A stretch of 29,542 nt of DNA. It comes from Clostridiales bacterium. Its GTDB lineage: Bacteria > Bacillota > Clostridia > Christensenellales > CAG-138. Shown here in pieces: positions 19,142-26,430 of the stretch. The notes under the pieces were generated by a model. It saw only the letters and a program-made list of their open reading frames with translations. It ran no database searches and had not been told where the DNA came from. Location: assembly GCA_009783775.1 (NCBI GenBank), contig WRCT01000003.1:1-29542 (forward strand), given 5' to 3'. The translations under genes and the position numbers were made by a program. Every line of letters begins with the position of its first letter. Within the stretch, counting starts at the first letter, position 1.

Positions 19142-19945
19142 CTATATTTTGCCCAAGAACTGTAACACGACTACCGCGACGCCCAGCACGGCGGTATAGA
19201 CGGCAAAGCCCCAAAGTTTCTTTTGCGTGATGAGTTTGATCAAAAGCCGAATCGCAAAGTAGCCGGTCACCCCCGCCGCAGCCATGCCGACCAGCAGGGG
19301 CAGAAACCCCACGCCCAAACCGCCGCCTGAGAGCGCGTCCTTGCCTTCCAGCACAGCACCGCCCAAGATGGCGGGAATGGACAGCAGGAACGAAAAGTCC
19401 GCCGCCGCTTTGCGGTCCAGGCCGGAGAACACCGCGCCGGAGATGGTCGCGCCGGAACGGGATACGCCCGGCAGAATGCCCACGGCTTGCATACCGCCGA
19501 TCACCAACGCGTCACGGACGGTCATTTCCTTCATCTCGCGCTTGCTTTTTGCCCGCGCCATGACCCCGTCACAACACAGCAATAAGGCGGAGGTGATCGA
19601 GAAACAAATGCCCAAAAATGCGCCGCTCTCCAGCTTGTCATAGAAGGAGGAAAAAAACTGCTTGAGCAGCAACGCCACGATTACGGTGGGCACGGTGGCC
19701 AGGATCAGCAGGCCGACCGTCTTTTGAAAGGGACGGCGGATCAGCGCCCACAGCGTCTTGCGATAGACGATACAAACGGCGGCAAGCGTCGCCATATGCA
19801 GCATGACAGTGAAGAACGCGCCGCCCTGATTCGGGTCCGCGCCCGTCAGCTTTTGGATCAAAAGCAGGTGTCCCGAGCTGCTCACCGGCAGAAATTCGCA
19901 TACCCCCTGCACCAAACCCAGCAGCAGCGCCAGCCATATATTCAT
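19142..19945 (-). CDS. uppP: Undecaprenyl-diphosphatase UppP (BacA)
   Basis: UppP removes a phosphate from undecaprenyl diphosphate to recycle the lipid carrier for peptidoglycan synthesis; overproduction gives bacitracin resistance. The 267-residue integral membrane protein has about eight hydrophobic segments. The catalytic motifs are present: GLVQGVCEFLPVSSSGHLLL near residue 10-30 (the EGxxEFLPVSS region, here with Gln in place of the first Glu) and GILPGVSRSGATISGAVFSG near 158-178. The ATG at 19945 has AGGAGG upstream. It is the first gene of the long minus-strand run and has its own candidate promoter. Gln in the first motif is an accepted variant in the (E/Q)xxxE consensus. Confidence 0.97.
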   Translation of the reverse strand: MNIWLALLLGLVQGVCEFLPVSSSGHLLLIQKLTGADPNQGGAFFTVMLHMATLAAVCIVYRKTLWALIRRPFQKTVGLLILATVPTVIVALLLKQFFSSFYDKLESGAFLGICFSITSALLLCCDGVMARAKSKREMKEMTVRDALVIGGMQAVGILPGVSRSGATISGAVFSGLDRKAAADFSFLLSIPAILGGAVLEGKDALSGGGLGVGFLPLLVGMAAAGVTGYFAIRLLIKLITQKKLWGFAVYTAVLGVAVVVLQFLGKI

Positions 19946-19970
19946 ATTAACCTCCTAAATTGCCTTATTT

Positions 19971-19999
19971 ATCATACTACGAAGTGTGTGATTATACAA
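19971..19999 (-). promoter_or_regulatory. Candidate sigma-A promoter of uppP and the following operon
   Basis: Minus strand: TTGTAT (19994-19999), 17-base spacer, TATGAT (19971-19976), about 25 bases before the uppP ATG. The same 71-base gap must also hold the promoter of the divergent Pro/Glu-rich gene, whose likely -10 (TACAAT, 19995-20000) overlaps the uppP -35. Confidence 0.6.
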
Positions 20000-20016
20000 T
20001 AGAAAGAGGTGATTTT

Positions 20017-21378
20017 ATGCTTTCTTACATTTCGGTCAAAACAGGAGACGGCGGAGCTGTGGGCTGTTTGAAGGTTCGCAACAACATGGCAACCCTTACG
20101 TTAAGGCAGCCCCTGCCCGGCAATGCCTTTTTGTTCACCGCGTCGGGGCTGCTCCCCATTCGGGCGGAGGTCGGTCTGCCCGTCACCGAGGCAGTGCTGG
20201 CGGTGGCGGCGCTCTCCGGAAAAACGCTCGCTTGGTGGGGACTGGCGCAGGGTTGTACGCTGACCCCCGCCACCCTGCTGGCGAAGCTGTTACAAAAAAC
20301 TGTGGCGCCCCCACCCCCCGCGCCCCCGCGCCCGCCCGACCCGCCAAGGCCCGAGCCCCGGCCGGAGCCTGAGCCGGAGCCTGAGCCGGAGCCTGAGCCG
20401 GAGCCGGAACCGCTGCCCGACCCGCCGGAAGAGGATCCGCCCCCGCGTGAAGAACAAGAACGGGAGCCGCCAAGGGCCTTGTTTCCCTCCGCGCCCCGTT
20501 TTCCCGAGGCTTTCGGCAGGCCGCAGCCGCCGCGCGTGCCTTGGCCGCCTTTTGCCCTCTTTCGCCCCATTCGGCCGGCGCTGTTTGAAACGCCTTTCTT
20601 TCCTTTCGAGGCGCGCGAGGGGGAAGAGCGGCCCGAGGAAAGACGGCACATTGACGCAACCGCCTCGCACACGCCCGCATTTTCTGCGCTGCAGACCCAT
20701 GCGGACCGGCTGTTCTCTCATATTGATACGCCGCAATCACCCGACGATGTTTTGGACGATCCGCCGGTCGCCCTTCAGCCGCCGGTCGCGGAGCGGGCGC
20801 AGGACGACCCAATCATCGACCCGCCGCCCATCGCGGACGCCGTGCCGGACGATCCGGACCCCGACCCGCCTGTTGCAGAACTTGCGCAAGAACCGACGCC
20901 CCTTCCATCGCAGGCGGAGTTGCCGCCGGAAGAACCGCCGCAGCCGGATCCGCCCAAACGCGGCACGTTTGCCGTCGGGCGGGACGACAGGAGAAACGCG
21001 TGGATGGGCGAGGTCAGCGCGCTGCTGCGCGGTTTGCCCGCCATGCGGGAAGATTTTTTCGATGAAGAGGATTCGCGCGAAGAAGAGGCCCGCCGCGAAG
21101 AAGCGCCCCCACGAGAGCCTTCGTCCGAGGGGGAGCGGCGCATTCGCATTGACAACCCATTCCCGCAGGCGTTTCCCGGCGCGGTCTGGCATAGCGTCAC
21201 GGGGGAGGGCACGCTCTCACACCTGTCCGGCGATTGGCGGCGCGGCAATGAGCCGGTGCGTTTGATCGCGGTCGCGGGCGCCTATGCCCCGCGTCCGCCG
21301 CGTCACCTCTTTGGTTTTACCCGCTATATCCGCACAAAAAAGGACGGCTATTGGATTAAGGTTTTAGACAGAAGATAG
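20017..21378 (+). CDS. Pro/Glu-rich protein of unknown function
   Basis: From the ATG at 20017, preceded by AAAGAGGTG, the protein is 453 residues. It has three parts. Residues 1 to about 95 form a compact, Leu/Val/Ala-rich domain (MLSYISVKTGDGGAVGCLKV, then KTLAWWGLAQG). Residues about 96-375 are low-complexity and dominated by Pro, Glu, Asp and Arg, including an alternating Pro-Glu run encoded by a 12-bp tandem repeat. The last 75 residues form a second ordered region: NPFPQAFPGAVWHSVTGEGT, then SHLSGDWRRG, PPRHLFGFTRYIRTKKDGYW. There is no signal peptide or membrane helix, so it is probably cytoplasmic. The long frame and coherent ends argue for a real gene despite the biased composition. 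No family was recognised. It converges with the phosphoesterase gene, overlapping by 15 bases. Confidence 0.8.
   Translation: MLSYISVKTGDGGAVGCLKVRNNMATLTLRQPLPGNAFLFTASGLLPIRAEVGLPVTEAVLAVAALSGKTLAWWGLAQGCTLTPATLLAKLLQKTVAPPPPAPPRPPDPPRPEPRPEPEPEPEPEPEPEPEPLPDPPEEDPPPREEQEREPPRALFPSAPRFPEAFGRPQPPRVPWPPFALFRPIRPALFETPFFPFEAREGEERPEERRHIDATASHTPAFSALQTHADRLFSHIDTPQSPDDVLDDPPVALQPPVAERAQDDPIIDPPPIADAVPDDPDPDPPVAELAQEPTPLPSQAELPPEEPPQPDPPKRGTFAVGRDDRRNAWMGEVSALLRGLPAMREDFFDEEDSREEEARREEAPPREPSSEGERRIRIDNPFPQAFPGAVWHSVTGEGTLSHLSGDWRRGNEPVRLIAVAGAYAPRPPRHLFGFTRYIRTKKDGYWIKVLDRR
20361..20408 (+). repeat. 12-bp coding minisatellite, four units
   Basis: GCCGGAGCCTGA is repeated three times exactly at 20361-20396, and a fourth unit (20397-20408) differs at two bases. 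Each unit encodes two Pro-Glu pairs, so gain or loss of units keeps the frame and changes linker length only. Confidence 0.9.
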
Positions 21379-22065
21379 GATTTGTTTGGGCGTAAAGGCC
21401 AGATGATCGGCGGAGACAAAGTGATAGGCAATGCCGTTTCTTTCGCCGCAAAACGCGGTTTTGCTTGCCGCGCCATGCAGATGGCCGTAGACCACATGGG
21501 CGACCGGAAATTCCTCCAGGACCTGCACAAAGGCCGTGGGCTCGCCCTTTTCCGAGAAGGGGGGATAATGCAGCATGACGATATTTGTCGTTTCCTCCGG
21601 CAAAGCCGAAAGGGAAAGCCGCAGCCGCCCAAGCTCCCGCTCGAAGATCTTTCGGTCCTTTTCCTCCGAAAAGGCGTTGTGCTGGGGCGAAAGCCAGCCC
21701 CGCGTGCCCGCGACCGTGACTTGCTCAAACCGCAGCGCGTTGTTTTGGATCGCGCGCAAACCGTCCGGCAGGCTGCCCGTGACTTGGCGATAGCTGCTCC
21801 ACCAGTAGTCATGGTTGCCGCGCAGCAGGATTTTTTGGCCGGACAATTCGGCCAGAAAGGCAAAATCGGGCGCGGCCTCTTTTAGCTGCATGGCCCAGCT
21901 GATATCCCCGGGAATCAAAACCAGATCGTCCGCTCTGACCTCCCTTGTCCAGGCCTCGGCCAGGCGCGGGATATAGCGTTCCCAGCGCGCGCCGAACACG
22001 TCCATGGACTTTTCGGCCACGGCCAAGGAAAGGTGCAGATCGGAGATGGCAAACACACGGGCCAT
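21364..22065 (-). CDS. Calcineurin-like metallophosphoesterase
   Basis: This 233-residue protein carries the full two-metal phosphoesterase set: ISDLHLS (residues 7-13), PGDISW, LLRGNHDYWW, LHYPPFSE and VYGHLHG. Family members hydrolyse phosphoesters in nucleotides, proteins or nucleic acids, and the sequence alone does not tell which. There is no signal peptide or membrane segment, so it is cytoplasmic. The compact form with GDISWAM and the NHDYWWSS motif matches a group of stand-alone Firmicute enzymes without known substrate. It is last in a minus-strand cluster, six bases after the zinc-ribbon gene. Confidence 0.92.
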   Translation of the reverse strand: MARVFAISDLHLSLAVAEKSMDVFGARWERYIPRLAEAWTREVRADDLVLIPGDISWAMQLKEAAPDFAFLAELSGQKILLRGNHDYWWSSYRQVTGSLPDGLRAIQNNALRFEQVTVAGTRGWLSPQHNAFSEEKDRKIFERELGRLRLSLSALPEETTNIVMLHYPPFSEKGEPTAFVQVLEEFPVAHVVYGHLHGAASKTAFCGERNGIAYHFVSADHLAFTPKQILSSV

Positions 22066-22071
22066 GAAGGG

Positions 22072-22371
22072 TTAATCGTCGTCCGCGTCCGATGGCTCTT
22101 CGCCCAGGCGCCCTTCGATCGGCGCGTTGGCTTCGTCCCGACGCACCTTATCCGCCAGGCTCTCCAGCGCGGTCTGCCGCTTTTGCTCCGCAAAGCAGGT
22201 CTCGCACAAGTCCCGACCGGTCAGCGCGGGGGCCTCACCGCATTCTGAGCAGAAAAGGGTTTCCTCTTCCGCTGCCGAGGGGCGTTTGTGCAGGCGCGCG
22301 CAGAGCGCGCAGAGGGCCTCGCCCTCCCGCATATAATTTACCTCACATTTGGGACACTTTTTCAATGCCAT
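22072..22371 (-). CDS. Small double zinc-ribbon protein
   Basis: This 99-residue protein has two CxxC pairs in each half: KCPKCEVNYM with CALCARL (residues 6-25), and FCSECGEAP with LCETCFAEQ (41-61). Each set can hold one structural zinc. The C-terminal third is acidic (EGRLGEEPSDADDD). A good AGGAG site precedes the ATG at 22371. It lies 28 bases after engB and six before the phosphoesterase, all on one strand. Tandem zinc ribbons with an acidic tail suggest an adaptor or nucleic-acid-binding role, but no specific family or function was recognised. Confidence 0.82.
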   Translation of the reverse strand: MALKKCPKCEVNYMREGEALCALCARLHKRPSAAEEETLFCSECGEAPALTGRDLCETCFAEQKRQTALESLADKVRRDEANAPIEGRLGEEPSDADDD

Positions 22372-22399
22372 AATAAACTCCTGTGTATCACTTCAATAT

Positions 22400-23017
22400 T
22401 TATATAGTATGCGATGCTATTTGTATTGCGTCATCATAAAGCGCGCCCAGCCGCTGCACCAGCTCGGTCCGGCCTTCGCCGTTTTCGCTGGAATAGGACA
22501 GAGCAAAGGGCACGCCGGTGAGAAGTTTCGCGTTGGCGTTGGCCTGATTTTTTCGGTGTGCGCGCGCGATTTTGTCCGCCTTGGTCGCAATCAGCGTGAA
22601 GGGGGTCCCGTAATACAACAGATAGCGATACATGGCTGCGTCATCGACCGTCGGCGGGTGACGGATATCCAGCAGCAGAAACAAATGGTTGACCCGCCCA
22701 CTGGCCAGATAGCCCTCCACGAGCGCGCCCCAGGATTGCTTTTCCGTCTTGCTCGCCCGCGCGAAACCGTAGCCGGGCAGGTCGACCAGATAAAAGGCGT
22801 TGTTGATACAAAAATAATTGATCAGACGGGTCTTGCCCGGCTGGCCGGACACGCGCGCCAGCTTGTTGTTGCGGCAGAGGTTGTTGATCAGGCTGGACTT
22901 GCCCACATTGCTCTTGCCGACGATCGCGACCTCAAAGGGCAGCGGCGGCGGATAGGGCGTGCCCGCCGCGCAGCTGCCGATAAATGTCGCCTGTTTGATT
23001 GCAAAGTCGTTGCTCAT
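22400..23017 (-). CDS. engB: Ribosome biogenesis GTPase EngB (YsxC/YihA)
   Basis: EngB is an essential GTPase needed for late assembly of the 50S ribosomal subunit. The 205-residue length is typical. GTPase motifs are in order: G1 GKSNVGKSSLINNL (about 34-47), G2 region RVSGQPGKTRLINY with the conserved Thr, G3 DLPGYGFA, G4 TKADKI, and a G5-like SYSSENG. No Shine-Dalgarno sequence is evident before the ATG at 23017. The C40 peptidase gene ends 14 bases upstream, so translation may be coupled to it. Confidence 0.97.
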   Translation of the reverse strand: MSNDFAIKQATFIGSCAAGTPYPPPLPFEVAIVGKSNVGKSSLINNLCRNNKLARVSGQPGKTRLINYFCINNAFYLVDLPGYGFARASKTEKQSWGALVEGYLASGRVNHLFLLLDIRHPPTVDDAAMYRYLLYYGTPFTLIATKADKIARAHRKNQANANAKLLTGVPFALSYSSENGEGRTELVQRLGALYDDAIQIASHTI

Positions 23018-23031
23018 TTGCAGTTAGTATA

Positions 23032-24816
23032 TCAGAAAATCCGATAGGCGCAATAGAAATTCTTTTGGCTCCAGTTGCCTTGCGAGGACCGCTTGACAAC
23101 CTTGCCGTTGCTGGAGGAGGCGTCGATCATCATGGTGTTGGAGATGGCGATCGCCACGTGGCCTTTGGTGGCCGACATCCTGTGCACAATGATATCACCC
23201 GCGCGCACGTCGGAGAGCTTGTCGATCCGTTTGAACTTGGTCGTGCTGCGCCAGGCAAAGGAGGTCATATAGTTGACAGAGACGCCGCTCTCCTTGAGAC
23301 ACCAGAAAACGAACCCGCTGCAGTCAAAGCTGGATGGCCCCTTCGCCCCACGCACATACTTGCAGCCTAAACGGCTCTCCGCGACGGCGATCAGCTTGTC
23401 CACGCCCTTTTTGCCCGCAACATCAGGCTTGGTGCCGGTGGTGGTATTGTTATTGGGCTTGGGCGTTTCTTTGCTGTTCGGTTTCGGGGTCGCGGGCTTT
23501 GCCGTGGGCTTGGCTGTCGCCGCCGCGCGCGCGTTGCCGCCGGTCAGCTTATCCAGCGTTTTCTTGCCCACCTTGCCATCGTCGCTCAGGCCGTTTCTGT
23601 GCTGAAATTCCTGCACAGCCTCCTCGGTCTTCTCACCGAAGTAGCCTGTCACATTGGCCGAGCTCAAATATTTCAGCTTGGCCAGCTCGCGCTGGACCTG
23701 TTTGACCTTGTCGCCGCTGTCGCCGACCATGAGCACCATGGGCTGGGCGTCTGCGGACATCATCAGCTGTTTCGTCTCCGGCCCGACACAGCCGTCGCGC
23801 TGGAGCCCGTTTTTCTGCTGAAACTCCTTGACGGCGGTCGCCAGCGTGCTGTCAAAGCGGGAGCTTTCGTCTCCCGTATAGTAACCCAGGATCTTGAGCC
23901 GCCGCTTTAGGGTGACGACTTCCGCGTCCTTGTCGCCGCGCTGCAGCACGCGGGAGACGGGGCTTTCGTCATAGAGCGCCTCTAACGTACGCGCGCCGAC
24001 CTTGCCGTCCACCGAACGCAGTTTATTGTTCTGCTGGAACTCTTTGATCGCCTCTTCGGTCGTCTCGCCGAACTTGCCGTCCACCGCGCCCTTGGCAGTC
24101 AGATAGCCCAGCGAATACAGCCGCGCCTGCACCTCGCGCACATCGTCGCCGTGGTCGCCGCGCTGCATGATATAGGGCTTGGCGCCCTCGCTCATCAAAA
24201 CTTCATAGGTCTGTATGCCGCACTTGCCGTCGTCGGGCAGGTCGTTGTGCCGCTGGAAGGTGCGGACCGCCTCGCTGGTGATGGGGCCGTAAAGCGTGGT
24301 GGCGTCGTCAAAATCCATGTATTCCAGCTCCATGAGCCGCTCCTGAATCAAGAGCACGATCTCCGCCTCCATGCCCTTGGTGAGCGCCTCCTCCTCCAGG
24401 GGATTGGGCGTCGCGGGCAGGTCAAAGGCAGCTGCGGCCAGGGCGGCGGCGGCCGCGTTCTCGTCCCGCACATTGGCGACAGGGCCCTCGTCCGTTTGGC
24501 TCAATTGCGCGCCGCGGCCGGGCAGGGCGATCAGCAAGATAACGATTGCGGCCAAAACCAACCCGCCGGAGGAGGCGGTCAGCAGACGGCGTGATTTATC
24601 CATGCGCCGCCAGGCGGACCCGATTCGGGCGAAAACGTCCGCGCGCCAAACGCGAAACTTTGCGGCAAGCGGCGCCAGCTTTTCACTGCCCCACGCAAGC
24701 TGCCGAGAAAGCCAACGGCCAAAACGCCGCATGGCAATGGTCAGCTTGCGGCGGGTCCGTGTCAAGCGTTGTTTCCACGTTCGTTTGTTTTGTATCGGTA
24801 CGTTCTTCCCTTCCAT
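23032..24816 (-). CDS. Membrane-anchored C40 (NlpC/P60) peptidase with four peptidoglycan-binding domains
   Basis: The protein is a probable cell-wall endopeptidase that cuts peptide stems. From the ATG at 24816 (GGGGGAGG just upstream; a Met seven codons earlier overlaps that site) it is 594 residues. Residues 1-77 form a strongly basic cytoplasmic tail, followed by a transmembrane helix at about 78-99. Four PG_binding_1 repeats follow at about 145-208, 210-282, 283-353 and 354-423, each with the GDxGxxVxxLQxxL-to-GxxTxxAVxxFQ pattern. A Thr/Pro/Lys/Asn linker leads to the NlpC/P60 domain (about 466-594) with the catalytic Cys in SSFDCSGFVFW, His in KGHVAIA, and the third polar residue near MIDASSSNG. 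The first repeat is the most divergent. It leads the cluster with engB, the zinc-ribbon gene and the phosphoesterase. Confidence 0.93.
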   Translation of the reverse strand: MEGKNVPIQNKRTWKQRLTRTRRKLTIAMRRFGRWLSRQLAWGSEKLAPLAAKFRVWRADVFARIGSAWRRMDKSRRLLTASSGGLVLAAIVILLIALPGRGAQLSQTDEGPVANVRDENAAAAALAAAAFDLPATPNPLEEEALTKGMEAEIVLLIQERLMELEYMDFDDATTLYGPITSEAVRTFQRHNDLPDDGKCGIQTYEVLMSEGAKPYIMQRGDHGDDVREVQARLYSLGYLTAKGAVDGKFGETTEEAIKEFQQNNKLRSVDGKVGARTLEALYDESPVSRVLQRGDKDAEVVTLKRRLKILGYYTGDESSRFDSTLATAVKEFQQKNGLQRDGCVGPETKQLMMSADAQPMVLMVGDSGDKVKQVQRELAKLKYLSSANVTGYFGEKTEEAVQEFQHRNGLSDDGKVGKKTLDKLTGGNARAAATAKPTAKPATPKPNSKETPKPNNNTTTGTKPDVAGKKGVDKLIAVAESRLGCKYVRGAKGPSSFDCSGFVFWCLKESGVSVNYMTSFAWRSTTKFKRIDKLSDVRAGDIIVHRMSATKGHVAIAISNTMMIDASSSNGKVVKRSSQGNWSQKNFYCAYRIF

Positions 24817-24853
24817 TTGCGTCCTCCCCCTTCGCATATGATATGTTAAGAAT

Positions 24854-24883
24854 ACCCTACTAAACCGGCCCGAGACCTGTCAA
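24854..24883 (-). promoter_or_regulatory. Candidate promoter of the C40 peptidase gene
   Basis: Minus strand: perfect TTGACA (24878-24883), 18-base spacer, TAGGGT (24854-24859). The -35 box is ideal but the -10 box is poor, which would suit an activated promoter. It is about 37 bases before the ATG. Confidence 0.4.
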
Positions 24884-24970
24884 GCAATCCGGCATCCTTT
24901 AACAGTTTGCTTGCAATTTGATGATAAATAGGTAAAAAAAATAACACATTTGGGCGTGGGGGGCAGGGGA

Positions 24971-25002
24971 TAAAAACAAGGCCGACACCTGTTGCGCCGG
25001 CC
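24971..25002 (-). terminator. Intrinsic terminator after the SPFH gene
   Basis: Minus strand: GGCCGGCGC, loop AACAG, GTGTCGGCC (nine pairs, two of them G-U), then TTGTTTTTA. It lies 33 bases beyond the SPFH stop codon and is the cleanest intrinsic terminator in the window. It separates this unit from the C40 gene cluster. The remaining bases 24884-24970 hold nothing recognisable. Confidence 0.85.
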
Positions 25003-25034
25003 CGTGGTTTGTATGATTGACACTTGGGCCGTCG

Positions 25035-26015
25035 CTAAAAGCCCATGATTTCCTTTTTCTTCATGGTAAATTCCTCTTCCGTAAGAATGCCGACATCCAA
25101 CAGTTCTTTCAGCTTTTTTAAGGTTTCGATCTGTTGATCCAACGACATGGCGACGGCGGCCTTGGGTTCTGCTTGTTCCACTTTTTCCGTTTGCTTTACC
25201 TGTTTCGTCTGTTGCGAGCCATGCAGTTTCATAAACGCTTTGGAATCGGGAGAGAATTCTATGCTCTCAATGCCCACTTGCGTGACCTCGAACCCAAAGT
25301 TTTCCTTCCATTTCCCGACGCCGGTCTCTTCCTCGGCGATGATGGCGGTAATCTCGTTCGCCCGCGAGGGCAGCTGCGCAATACGGCAGGTTTGGGACAA
25401 GGTATTTAAGGCGAGCGCAAAAGATTGGAGAAAAGCCGGCAGGATCTGCGCGCGGGCGCTTGGGTCGTCAAACCCAAAGTCGTTGGTGCAGGCCGGCATA
25501 AAATTTCTGACAAACCGTTCGGGGTTTGTTATTTTCAAGGAGAAGGAGCCGAACGCCGAGACCTCCATGTCTTCATCATAGTAGGCGTCATGATACGCCA
25601 CCGTGCCGCGCGTGCCGAAACGAATGCCCCGAATTTCACGCAAGTTGATAAATCCGAGCTGCTTTTGGTTCGCGCCTTGGCTGCCGTCTTTCGCCTGCTT
25701 TGCGATCTGTCTTCTGGACGCGCCGCCAAGCCCCGGGTTTTGATAGAGATAGCCGCCCCGGACCGCATAGACTTCCTCTACGCCAAACTGGCTGAACACA
25801 AAAACGGCCGTGTTGTCCGGCACGAAAACCTTTGCCCCGTGGAAAAGGCCGCTCTGGTTTTCGGCCCCCGCCGTATCCGCGCCAACGCCCGGTTGCCCAA
25901 GCACGCCCGGCACAACCGCCGCCAGTTCGTCGAAAGGCGCGGCGGTAATGCTATCATTCCATATGTAGACGGAGTTCTCTTGAACCGTGCCCTCAAAGGC
26001 AAGAAAAAGTCCCAT
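25035..26015 (-). CDS. SPFH-domain protein with C-terminal SHOCT motif (YdjI-like)
   Basis: SPFH proteins form large oligomers on membranes; the related B. subtilis YdjI recruits PspA to stressed membrane. This 326-residue protein starts with a GAGGAGGT site before the ATG at 26015. It has no transmembrane helix, like YdjI. The SPFH (Band_7_1) core is about residues 25-260, with GAKVFVPDNTAVFVFSQFG, EVYAVRGGYLYQNPG and FGSFSLKITNPERFVRNF. A Lys/Gln/Glu-rich linker follows, then a 30-residue SHOCT motif: LKKLKELLDVGILTEEEF. SHOCT motifs often end membrane-associated oligomerising proteins. It lies 18 bases after a small zinc-ribbon gene and ahead of a clear terminator, so the two form one unit. 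No pspA-like gene is in the window. Confidence 0.88.
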   Translation of the reverse strand: MGLFLAFEGTVQENSVYIWNDSITAAPFDELAAVVPGVLGQPGVGADTAGAENQSGLFHGAKVFVPDNTAVFVFSQFGVEEVYAVRGGYLYQNPGLGGASRRQIAKQAKDGSQGANQKQLGFINLREIRGIRFGTRGTVAYHDAYYDEDMEVSAFGSFSLKITNPERFVRNFMPACTNDFGFDDPSARAQILPAFLQSFALALNTLSQTCRIAQLPSRANEITAIIAEEETGVGKWKENFGFEVTQVGIESIEFSPDSKAFMKLHGSQQTKQVKQTEKVEQAEPKAAVAMSLDQQIETLKKLKELLDVGILTEEEFTMKKKEIMGF

Positions 26016-26033
26016 TCGTTCTACCTCCTCAAC

Positions 26034-26300
26034 CTATAATACCTGGTCGGCATCGCAGTATGGGCAACAGACAATCTGCCCTCTTTTGCCCGAGATCGGA
26101 GCGCGGCAAAAACCGCATTTTTGCGCGACCTTCTCGGCCGATCGGCGTGCCGCCGGTTGTTTGACTTCCGCAGACGCGGCGATTGCCTTGCGCTTGGGGT
26201 TATTTACGATGGCAAGTTCTTCGGGCGCGATTTTTTCCTTGAGCTCGGATATGTCTCCGACAAGCCTGACGAGTCTCAATCCGGTACGGATCAATCCCAT
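26034..26300 (-). CDS. Small zinc-ribbon partner of the SPFH protein
   Basis: From the ATG at 26300 (GGGGGGT upstream) the protein is 88 residues. The N-terminus MGLIRTGLRLVRLVGDI can form an amphipathic helix, which could bind a membrane surface. A basic Ala/Lys/Arg-rich middle follows, and the C-terminus is a zinc ribbon with CGFC and CCPYCDADQ. The frame is open 49 codons further upstream, but that part contains the promoter and gives no sensible protein. In B. subtilis the YdjI gene lies beside zinc-ribbon membrane proteins (YdjG, YdjH); this protein is much smaller and lacks their transmembrane helices. A role as adaptor or tether for the SPFH oligomer is inferred from adjacency. Confidence 0.75.
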   Translation of the reverse strand: MGLIRTGLRLVRLVGDISELKEKIAPEELAIVNNPKRKAIAASAEVKQPAARRSAEKVAQKCGFCRAPISGKRGQIVCCPYCDADQVL

Positions 26301-26337
26301 TTTCGCTGTACCCCCCGCATGATTCTTACTGTATTTA

Positions 26338-26366
26338 TATATAACATATTTGCGCGCGCAAAGCAA
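26338..26366 (-). promoter_or_regulatory. Promoter of the zinc-ribbon/SPFH unit with an embedded palindrome
   Basis: Minus strand: TTGCTT (26361-26366), 17-base spacer, TATATA (26338-26343). A perfect 14-bp palindrome TTTGCGCGCGCAAA (26349-26362) covers most of the spacer and two bases of the -35 box, a position expected for a repressor site. It also lies about 70 bases before the divergent MFS gene. Confidence 0.5.
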
Positions 26367-26430
26367 TAGCCCACATTGGCAAGGGTGGAACGTATTGCGA
26401 AAGAACACGGATTGCGGTAAGATAAATGAT

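Noticed and set aside
20025..20812. Long Gly/Ser- and Arg-rich open frames opposite the Pro/Glu-rich gene
   Set aside because: They are mirror images of the GC-rich repeat; they lack ribosome-binding sites and sensible domain structure.
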